Shown: piece by piece, positions 56,548 through 64,000 of the stretch
Layout of the letters: every line of letters starts with the position of its first letter
How positions within the stretch are numbered: the stretch's first letter is position 1
NCBI GenBank assembly: GCA_012728895.1
Contig: JAAYEG010000040.1
Span: 38,280 to 102,279 of the forward strand
DNA: 64,000 nt
Direction of reading: 5' to 3'
From: Methanospirillum sp.
GTDB lineage: Archaea; Halobacteriota; Methanomicrobia; Methanomicrobiales; Methanospirillaceae
The notes under the pieces: model-generated
Told to the model about the DNA's origin: nothing
Databases searched by the model: none
What the model saw: the letters and a program-made list of their open reading frames with translations, nothing else
Translations under genes and position numbers: made by a program

Positions 56548-58323
56548 TCACTTGCCCCAGAACGGGTCGCCCCGCCGCCGCATCGCCGTGTACTCCTCGA
56601 GCACCTCCCGCGCCGTCGCCGAGATGTGGGGGAGCATCTCCCGCTCAAGAACCTTGACGTGTCGCTCGGGCAGGTCGACATAGACCTCGTCCTCGACGTC
56701 GAGCTGCCGCCCCACGGTGGCCCCCTCGATCGCGATCGCCACCTCGGCCCCGGCCTCGACCTCGTGGACGTACTGCCCGGAGGACTGGATTGTCTTGAGG
56801 TGCCCCACCTTCCGGCCGTCGGTCCGGAGCAGGCCGACGTCCGTTCGGAGTGTCCCGCCGAGGACCCGGACCCCGACGACTGCCGGGTTCGACTGCCGGA
56901 AGACGCACCCCGGCAGGACCCGGAGTTTTGCGGGCAGGATGATCCTCTCGAAGCGCTGCTGCTCCATCCGCTGCTGCTCGGCGTCCCGCCACTCGACGAA
57001 CTCATCGATCAGCTGGTAGATCACCTTTGCCTGGAAGATCCGGGGGAGGTCCGGTCCCCCGTCGCGGACGATCGCCTGGACGTCGGGGAGCAGGGGGGCG
57101 TTGAAGGCGAGCACGGCCCGGTAGAGGGGGGCCTTGATCGTCTGGGCCTCGACCAGGTCGTGCCGGCTGACCGGCCCGACGGCGGCCCGCATCACCCCGA
57201 TCTCCCTCGCCTCGAGCTCTTTCGAGAGCGCCTCGAGCGCGCCGATCGTGTCGGCCTTGATCACGAGCCCCTCGTCGGAGAGGGTGACGTTGATCTTCGA
57301 GACCTCCTCCAGGATCTCCCGCTCGATCGCGTCCCGGTCGCCATGAACGACCCGGAGCGGCGACCCCGCGATCACCCGCTCGAGCCCGGGGGCCGCCACC
57401 TTGACCCCCGAGGCCGCGACCACCGAGCGGACACGGTCGAACCGGTCCTCGGTCAGGATCTCTTTCATCGGCCTCGGCTTGAGGAGCGACTTGACCTTGG
57501 ACTGGACGACGCCGTCGTCGGTCGCGAGCATCACCTGGTCCCCGACCCTGAGGGTCCCGTCGAACAGGATCACGTCGAGGGTCATCCCGAGCCCGCGCTC
57601 CTCCTTCACCTCGAGCACGGTGCCCTGGCCCGGCCCCAGGACCCGGACCGAGAGGGCGTCCCCCATGTAGCGCTGGGCGAGCCCGACCATCACGAGGAGA
57701 AGGTCCGCGATCCCCTCTCCCGTGTGGGCCGAGAGGGGGACGATCGCGATCGTCCTGGCGAAGTCCGAGACCCGGTCGAACCGCTCCGAGTTGAACCCGA
57801 TCTCGGAGAGCTTCCCGACGATCTCGTAGTGCCGGGTCTCCAGGAATTCGGTGACTCGCTCGTTCTGTTTTGCGAACGAGGTCAGGAACGGGGCGTCGGG
57901 GGTGGCGCGCCAGCCGTGGACCCGGTCGAGCTTGGTCAGGGCCACGACGAAGGGTGTCCGGCAGTTCCTCAGGATGGAGATCGCCTCCAGGGTCTGCGGC
58001 TGGAAGCCCTCGTTGACGTCGATCACGACGATCGCCATGTCGGCCAGCGCCCCTCCCCGGGCGCGGAGGGTCGTGAACGCGTGGTGCCCCGGCGTATCGA
58101 TGAAGAGGAGGCCCGGCACCTGGACGGCGACGTTCTGCATCCCTGCCGACATCCCGCGGATGGCTTCGATCGGGACGAGGGTCGCGGCGATGTGCTGGGT
58201 GATCGCGCCGGCCTCGCCCGAGACGACCGACGAGCCGCGGATCCGGTCGAGCAACGAGGTCTTGCCGTGGTCCACGTGCCCGAGAACGCAGACGATTGGT
58301 GTCCGTATGCCGCCCTGTGCCAA
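56548..58323 (-). CDS. infB: translation initiation factor aIF5B/IF-2
   Basis: [73 protein letters not shown]. Confidence 0.97.
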   Translation of the reverse strand: MAQGGIRTPIVCVLGHVDHGKTSLLDRIRGSSVVSGEAGAITQHIAATLVPIEAIRGMSAGMQNVAVQVPGLLFIDTPGHHAFTTLRARGGALADMAIVVIDVNEGFQPQTLEAISILRNCRTPFVVALTKLDRVHGWRATPDAPFLTSFAKQNERVTEFLETRHYEIVGKLSEIGFNSERFDRVSDFARTIAIVPLSAHTGEGIADLLLVMVGLAQRYMGDALSVRVLGPGQGTVLEVKEERGLGMTLDVILFDGTLRVGDQVMLATDDGVVQSKVKSLLKPRPMKEILTEDRFDRVRSVVAASGVKVAAPGLERVIAGSPLRVVHGDRDAIEREILEEVSKINVTLSDEGLVIKADTIGALEALSKELEAREIGVMRAAVGPVSRHDLVEAQTIKAPLYRAVLAFNAPLLPDVQAIVRDGGPDLPRIFQAKVIYQLIDEFVEWRDAEQQRMEQQRFERIILPAKLRVLPGCVFRQSNPAVVGVRVLGGTLRTDVGLLRTDGRKVGHLKTIQSSGQYVHEVEAGAEVAIAIEGATVGRQLDVEDEVYVDLPERHVKVLEREMLPHISATAREVLEEYTAMRRRGDPFWGK

Positions 58324-58474
58324 CGTCTTCGCCTCCGTATCGGGGGCCTGCTGGGTGAAAAAACCCCGCCCCGGCCTGTAGTCATTCTCACCGGATCCCT
58401 ATTAATCCTCGTGCCGGGGCGGGCCCGGTGACATATCTTTAATAATTCCCGGTCCCAATTTTCAGGGCACATCT

Positions 58475-58547
58475 GCCAGGGTGGGGTAGCTGGTCATCCT
58501 AGGGGACTGTGGATCCCCCGACCCGGGTTCGAGTCTCGGCCCTGGCC
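58475..58547 (+). tRNA. tRNA-His (anticodon GTG)
   Basis: GCCAGGG...GGGGA-CTGTGGA-TCCCC...GGGTTCGAGTC...CCCTGGC-C. Confidence 0.93.
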
Positions 58548-58581
58548 TAATTACACAAGGTTTGAATCTCTGTCGTTTCTC

Positions 58582-58606
58582 GCACCGTTTCTAAAAAGAA
58601 CGGTGC
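58582..58606. repeat. inverted repeat downstream of tRNA-His
   Basis: GCACCGTT-tctaaaaag-AACGGTGC, perfect 8-bp arms, followed by a T/C-rich run. Confidence 0.5.
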
Positions 58607-58951
58607 TTTCTCTTCCGATGGTATGTGCGCGCCATCGAATAATACTTTCGACCGATTATCGCGGGTCCCCACCCCGTGATCCCTGCCGTGGCGCGGGCGT
58701 TGCTTGATCCTTATCCTATGGCTGAAAAGGCCGGAGAAACGCAGGAGAACGGCCATAAAAACGCTTCCGCTCTCAGCCTCATCGTCCATGAACACTTACT
58801 CTAACGATCCCTCGGAGAAACGGCCAGCTGATCAGTTCCCGTGGCAGCCGTTGCGCAAAGTCGACAGAATTGCCGTGGATGCAACGGCGATCAAGTCAGA
58901 ACCTTTTTCGATCCTCACTATAAGGTTTACAGTGTCAACGTGTCGTCCTTT

Positions 58952-61633
58952 ATGCCGCACCCCCAGACGCCAAGTGAGAAGCAGACCCGTACGGAGCTGA
59001 TCGATCCGCAGCTCCGGAGCGCCGGCTGGACCGTCGTCCCGTTCTCAGCCGACCTGGGCCCCTCGGCATACGGGGCCTGCGCGGTGGAGGAGTACGAGAC
59101 AACGAACGGCCCGGCCGATTACGCCCTCTTCGTCAACGGTCGGATCGTCGGCCTCGTCGAGGCCAAGAAACCGTCCGTCAACCCGCAGGAGGTCCTGACC
59201 CAGGACGAGCGCTACGCGCGCGGCCTCGAGGGTAGCCCGTACAACTTCAACGGTCTCGGCGTCCCGTTCATTTACGCCACGAACGGCCACCTGATCGCCT
59301 TCCGGGATGTCCGCGATCCCCTGAATCGATCCCGTTCCATCGCCGCGTTCCACACACCCCAGGCCCTCCTCGAGCGCCTACACGAGGCACGAGACGGAGC
59401 ATTGCACGCACTCCAGGCGCTGCCGTTCTCCCACGCGGGGATCCGGCCTTATCAGCGGGAGGCGGTCCTCGCGGTCGAGGAGGGGATCGTGGACCGCCGC
59501 CGGGCCATGCTCGTCTCGATGGCGACCGGGACGGGCAAGACCTTCACCGTGGTCAACCTGGCCTACCGGCTGATGAAGGCAGGCGTGGCCCGCCGGATCC
59601 TCTTCCTCGTCGACCGCCGAGCGCTCGCGGCCCAGGCCGTCCGCGCCTTCGCCGCGTTCGAGGCCGAGCCGGGGCTGAAGTTCGATAAGATCTTCGAGGT
59701 CTACAGCCAGAGCCTCTCGGCCGTCGACGGCGAGGAGGGGTTCGACCCGAAGGTGATGCCGCGGGAGTACCTCGAGAGCCCGGACCCCAACGCTGCCTTC
59801 GTCTACGTCTGCACGATCCAGCGGATGACGATCAACCTCTTCGGCCGGGGGGCCGTCTTCGCCTCGGAGGAGGGCGCGGACGACGACGCGGACCGGGTGC
59901 CCATCCCGATCCACGCCTTCGACCTGATCATCGCGGACGAGTGCCACCGGGGGTACTCGTCGCAGGAGCTCTCGGTCTGGCGGAACACGCTCGACCACTT
60001 CGACGCGGTCAAGGTCGGCCTGACGGCGACCCCGGCGGCCCACACGACCGCGTACTTCGGCCGGCCGATCTACGAGTACGGCTACGACCGGGCCGTGCGC
60101 GAGGGCTACCTCGTCGACTACGACGCGGTCGCGATCAGCTCGGGCGTGCTGATGAACGGCGTCTTCCTCACCGAGGGCGAGCAGGTCGGGGTGATCGACA
60201 CCGAGACCGGGCGCTCGTCGATCGACCTGCTCGAGGACGAGCGGGCCTACCCCACGACCGAGATCGAGGAGAAGGTGACCGTGCCGGCCACGACGGAGAA
60301 GGTGCTGCGGGAGCTCAAGGCGTACGCGGACGAGCACGAGGAGCGGTACGGCCGGTTCCCGAAGACGCTGATCTTCGCCGCGAACGACCTGCCCCACACC
60401 TCGCACGCCGACCGGCTGGTGGACTGCGCCCGCACGCTCTTCGGCCGAGGCGACGGGTTCGTGCAGAAGATCACGGGCAAGGTGGACCGGCCGTTGCAGC
60501 GGATCAAGGAGTTCCGCAACCGCAAGGAACCCGGGATCGCCGTGACCGTCGACCTCCTCTCGACGGGCGTGGACATCCCGGACCTCGAATACATCGTCTT
60601 CCTCCGACCCGTGCGGTCCCGTATCCTATTCGAGCAGATGATGGGCCGCGGGACGCGGCGGGGCGAGCACTTCCCGGACAAGTCGCACTTCACGGTCTTC
60701 GACTGCTTCGACGGGTCCCTGCTCGACTACTTCCGGAAGACCACGGGGATCACGGCCGAGCCGCCGCGCCGGGAGTCGAAGACCGTGGTCGAGGTGATCG
60801 ACGAGGTCTGGCGGAAGCGGGACTACGCGTACAACGTCAACGTGCTGGTCAAGCGCCTCGCCCGGATCGAGAAGGAGATGGCCGGCGAGGCGCGGGAGCA
60901 GTTCGCGGCGTTCATCCCGGACGGGGACCTGCGGGGGTTCGCGGCCCGGCTGCCGGTGTTGCTCGCGGACGACTTCGCGGGGACGATGGCGGTCCTCCGC
61001 AAGCCCGGGTTCCAGCACCTCCTCATGAACTACCCGCGCCCGCCGCGCTCGTTCCTTGTCGCGTACACGCTCGACGACCCGGTTACATCGCGGTGGCTGA
61101 TCCGCGACGGGAACGGGGTCGAGTACAAACCCGAGGACTACCTTACCGCGTTCGCGCGGTTCGTGGCCGAGCACGAGAACGAGGTGGACGCGATCCGGGT
61201 GCTGCTCGGCCGGCCGCAGGAGTGGTCGGCGCAGTCCCTGGTCGCGCTCAAGCAGCGGCTCTCGGCGGCGCCCGAGCACTTCACGGTCGAGAACCTGCAG
61301 CGGGCCCACCAGGGGCGGTACGGCAAGGCGCTCGTGGAGATCATCTCGATGGTCAAGCACGCGGCGCGCGAGGGAGAGCCGCTTTTGACGGCGGAGGAGC
61401 GGGTGGACCGGGCGATGGCGGCGGTCACGGCCGGGCGGGCGTTCACGGCCGAGCAGGCGGCCTGGCTCGACCGGATCCGGCGGACGCTCGTCGAGAACCT
61501 GGCGATCGACCGGGAGATGTTCGAGCTGGTGCCGGCGCTCGAGGACGCGGGCGGCTGGGGGCGGGCGGACCGGGTCTTTGAGCACGGTTTAACCGATCTC
61601 CTGGCCAACCTCAATACCGCGCTTGCATCATGA
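58952..61633 (+). CDS. hsdR: type I restriction enzyme R subunit
   Basis: PSEKQTRTELIDPQLRSAGWTV; GLVEAKKPSVNPQE; MATGTGKTFTVVNLAYRL; IADECHRGYSSQE; MMGRGTRRGEHF. ORF open from 58841. Confidence 0.95.
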   Translation: MPHPQTPSEKQTRTELIDPQLRSAGWTVVPFSADLGPSAYGACAVEEYETTNGPADYALFVNGRIVGLVEAKKPSVNPQEVLTQDERYARGLEGSPYNFNGLGVPFIYATNGHLIAFRDVRDPLNRSRSIAAFHTPQALLERLHEARDGALHALQALPFSHAGIRPYQREAVLAVEEGIVDRRRAMLVSMATGTGKTFTVVNLAYRLMKAGVARRILFLVDRRALAAQAVRAFAAFEAEPGLKFDKIFEVYSQSLSAVDGEEGFDPKVMPREYLESPDPNAAFVYVCTIQRMTINLFGRGAVFASEEGADDDADRVPIPIHAFDLIIADECHRGYSSQELSVWRNTLDHFDAVKVGLTATPAAHTTAYFGRPIYEYGYDRAVREGYLVDYDAVAISSGVLMNGVFLTEGEQVGVIDTETGRSSIDLLEDERAYPTTEIEEKVTVPATTEKVLRELKAYADEHEERYGRFPKTLIFAANDLPHTSHADRLVDCARTLFGRGDGFVQKITGKVDRPLQRIKEFRNRKEPGIAVTVDLLSTGVDIPDLEYIVFLRPVRSRILFEQMMGRGTRRGEHFPDKSHFTVFDCFDGSLLDYFRKTTGITAEPPRRESKTVVEVIDEVWRKRDYAYNVNVLVKRLARIEKEMAGEAREQFAAFIPDGDLRGFAARLPVLLADDFAGTMAVLRKPGFQHLLMNYPRPPRSFLVAYTLDDPVTSRWLIRDGNGVEYKPEDYLTAFARFVAEHENEVDAIRVLLGRPQEWSAQSLVALKQRLSAAPEHFTVENLQRAHQGRYGKALVEIISMVKHAAREGEPLLTAEERVDRAMAAVTAGRAFTAEQAAWLDRIRRTLVENLAIDREMFELVPALEDAGGWGRADRVFEHGLTDLLANLNTALAS

Positions 61634-63063
61634 CCGACGTTGTCCAGACGCTCTGGGGATTCTGCCACACGCTCCGGCACGACGGGATCGACTACGGGGA
61701 CTATATCGAGCAGATCACGTACCTGCTCTTCCTCAAGATGGCCGACGAGCGGAGCGTCGCGCTGCCGGAGGGGTGCGGCTGGCCGGCGCTCTCGGCGAAG
61801 TCGGGGACGGACCTTGCGGAGTTCTACACGAAGCTCCTGGCGCGGCTCGGGAAGGAGCCGGGGATCCTCGGCGACATCTTCGCGCAGGCGCAGAACCGCT
61901 TCGCGAACCCGGTGAGCCTGAAACGGCTGATCGGGCTGGTGGACCAGACGGAGTGGACGGCCCTCGACGTGGACGTGAAGGGGGCCGCGTTCGAGGGCCT
62001 CTTAGAGAAGGCGGCGAGCGAGGGGAAGAAGGGCGCGGGGCAGTACTTCACGCCGCGGGTGCTGATCCAGGCGATCGTGCGGTGCATGAAGCCGGACCCG
62101 CGGGCGCACCCGGCGTTCACGATCTGCGACCCGGCCTGCGGAACGGGCGGCTTCCTGATCGCGGCCCACGACTGGCTGCTCGAGCAGACGGGCGGGGTGC
62201 TCGAGGTCGAGACGGCGAAGCGGGTGAAGCGGGCGACGTACTTCGGCCAGGACCTCGTGCAGCGGCCGCGCCGGCTGGCTTTGATGAACCTCTTCCTCCA
62301 CAACCTGGAGCCGGTGATCACGCTCGGGGACTCGATCGACGACCCGCCGTCGTCGCGGCGGTTCGACGCGGTGCTGACCAACCCGCCCTTCGGGACGAAG
62401 GGGGCGAACGCGGCGCCGGAGCGCGAGGACTTCGTGGTCTCGACCTCGAACAAGCAGCTGAACTTCATCCAGCACGTGATGACGGTACTCAAGCCCGGCG
62501 GGCGGGCCGCGGTGGTGGTGCCGGACAACGTCCTCTTCGCGGACGCGGCCGGCGACGTCTTCAAGGTCCTCGTCGAGGACTGCGACCTCCACACGGTCCT
62601 CCGCCTGCCGGAGGGGACGTTCTCGCCGTACTCGCCGGGGACCAAGACGAACGTGATCTTCTTCACGAAGGGCTACCCGACCGAGCGGACGTGGGTCTAC
62701 GACGGCCGGACGAACGTGCCGGGGATCACGAAGAAGGAGCGGCCTCTGACCGAGGCGCACTTCGCGGAGTTCGAGCGGTGCTACGGGCCGGACCCGAACG
62801 GGCGGGCGAAGCGGGACGCAGCGGACTCGGCGGAAGATCGCTGGCGGCCGTTCCACGTCACGGAGCTCGCGGCGCACGGCTACAAGGTCGACTCGCTGAA
62901 GTGGCTCCGGGACGAGGGGCTCGGGGACGGCGCGGACCTTCCCGAGCCGGCGCTCCTGGCCGGCGAGGCGATCGCGGAACTCGAGGCGGCCGTCGAGGAT
63001 CTCCAGCGGATCGTGGCGATGCTCGAGGACGGGAACGGCGCAGGGGCGTGCGGTGGAGAGTGA
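61630..63063 (+). CDS. hsdM: type I restriction-modification DNA methyltransferase M subunit
   Basis: GQYFTPRVLIQAIV; ICDPACGTGGFLIAAHDWL; DAVLTNPPFGTKG (NPPF); VPDNVLFADAAG. Confidence 0.96.
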   Translation: MTDVVQTLWGFCHTLRHDGIDYGDYIEQITYLLFLKMADERSVALPEGCGWPALSAKSGTDLAEFYTKLLARLGKEPGILGDIFAQAQNRFANPVSLKRLIGLVDQTEWTALDVDVKGAAFEGLLEKAASEGKKGAGQYFTPRVLIQAIVRCMKPDPRAHPAFTICDPACGTGGFLIAAHDWLLEQTGGVLEVETAKRVKRATYFGQDLVQRPRRLALMNLFLHNLEPVITLGDSIDDPPSSRRFDAVLTNPPFGTKGANAAPEREDFVVSTSNKQLNFIQHVMTVLKPGGRAAVVVPDNVLFADAAGDVFKVLVEDCDLHTVLRLPEGTFSPYSPGTKTNVIFFTKGYPTERTWVYDGRTNVPGITKKERPLTEAHFAEFERCYGPDPNGRAKRDAADSAEDRWRPFHVTELAAHGYKVDSLKWLRDEGLGDGADLPEPALLAGEAIAELEAAVEDLQRIVAMLEDGNGAGACGGE

Positions 63064-63913
63064 AACACCAATCCCCGAGGGATGGGTTTCGGTTCCGCTG
63101 AATCAACTGGTATCACCGAGCACAGAAAAGGTCGAGCCGGCAGATGATCCCGACGCTTTCTACATCGGTCTCGAGCATATCGAGCCCAATACCACGCGTA
63201 TCGTCGGCCATGGATTTGCCCGCGACACGAAGAGCACGAAGACCCGGTTCATTTCGGGGTCGATCCTCTACGGAAAATTACGACCGTATCTCAACAAAGT
63301 CTCCATCCCCGATTTCGACGGCGTCTGTTCGACGGACATTCTCGTCTTTCCGCCATCCGACGCTGCCGATACACGCTACCTCATGAGATTTCTCTCGACT
63401 TCGGCGGTCGTTGACTTCGCCACCCATCAGTCAAGCGGGATGGAGTTGCCCCGGACCAATTACCTGAAGCTGGGCCAGTTACAAATTCCTATACCTCCGC
63501 TCGCCGAGCAGCGCCGGATCGTCGCGCGGCTCGAGGCGCTGCTGGCCGACACCGATCAGGTGCGGGGCCGGCTCGATGCCGTCGAGGAGGCGATGCAGCG
63601 GTTCCGGCAGGCGGTGCTCGGTGCAGCGTGTAGCGGAAGATTGACAGAGGGGTGGCGTGAGGAGCATATTGTATTACAAGAGACTAGTTGGGAATTATCG
63701 AAATTACAAGATATGGGAAATTGGAGCACAGGAGGGACACCACCAAGGCAAATCAAATCATTTTTTGCGGGAAATATTCCTTGGGTAAAAAGTGGCGATC
63801 TCAATGATGGGGTGATAGCGGATACTGAGGAAAGAATATCCAAAGAGGGGCTTGATAATTCAAATGCAAAAATATTAGGTGATTATTTAATTAGTGCCAC
63901 CTTCAAATACTAA
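63053..63913 (+). CDS. hsdS: type I restriction specificity subunit, apparently truncated in second TRD
   Basis: TRD1 plus central repeat IPIPPLAEQRRIVARLEALLADTDQVRGRLDAVEEAMQRFRQAVLGAACSGRLTEGWR; TRD2 starts (GNWSTGGTPPR...GNIPWVKSGDLND...) but ends early at ..AKILGDYLISATFKY*. Confidence 0.88.
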   Translation: MESETPIPEGWVSVPLNQLVSPSTEKVEPADDPDAFYIGLEHIEPNTTRIVGHGFARDTKSTKTRFISGSILYGKLRPYLNKVSIPDFDGVCSTDILVFPPSDAADTRYLMRFLSTSAVVDFATHQSSGMELPRTNYLKLGQLQIPIPPLAEQRRIVARLEALLADTDQVRGRLDAVEEAMQRFRQAVLGAACSGRLTEGWREEHIVLQETSWELSKLQDMGNWSTGGTPPRQIKSFFAGNIPWVKSGDLNDGVIADTEERISKEGLDNSNAKILGDYLISATFKY

Positions 63914-63929
63914 GAAAGAAGGTGAGCGT

Positions 63930-64000
63930 GTGGTTTCCCTTATCGACTTAGGTCGATATACCCATGATGAAGAGGCCGCTGAAACGTATCTTCGGGATCA
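63930..64000 (+). mobile_element. possible N-terminus of a transposase (IS1595-like), truncated by window end
   Basis: Partial GTG-start ORF VVSLIDLGRYTHDEEAAETYLRD resembles the N-terminal 'DEEAxxxYL' segment of IS1595-family transposases; lies directly after the hsdS truncation. Confidence 0.4.

Overview
GC-rich archaeal chromosomal window. The genes mer, mtd, nrpR-like, tfx, tfb, SRP19, S6e, S8e and aIF5B indicate a methanogenic euryarchaeon, most likely Methanomicrobiales. Main content: a glycogen/alpha-glucan cluster (DUF3536/GH57 partial, malQ, glgP). A ~9.8 kb locus of five consecutive ORFs follows, each with an archaeal type IV pilin-like N-terminus. Two are small paralogous pilins and three are very large 'pilin-adhesin' fusions carrying a parallel beta-helix, Cna-B-like repeats, or ~12 PKD units. 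Next come secreted beta-propeller proteins (NHL plus dockerin-like; YVTN-like plus Ig-like plus C-terminal GG-rich domain), NrpR-like regulator, dcd, DUF373, YchF-like GTPase, Hsp20, LigD-type 3'-phosphoesterase, nifB and a PAS histidine kinase. An oxygen-defence island (rubrerythrin, desulforedoxin, CMD, peroxiredoxin, flavoproteins) is followed by an amino-sugar nucleotide cluster, smsCB (sufBC-like), mer, mtd, and an information-processing block. The window ends in a type I R-M island beginning downstream of tRNA-His. Its hsdS appears truncated, possibly by a transposase gene at the window edge. Four tRNAs are recognised: Arg-TCG, Ala-TGC, Ala-CGC and His-GTG. The pilin-adhesin locus is the strongest candidate for an undescribed system. 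All family calls are by reading translated motifs; no searches were run.
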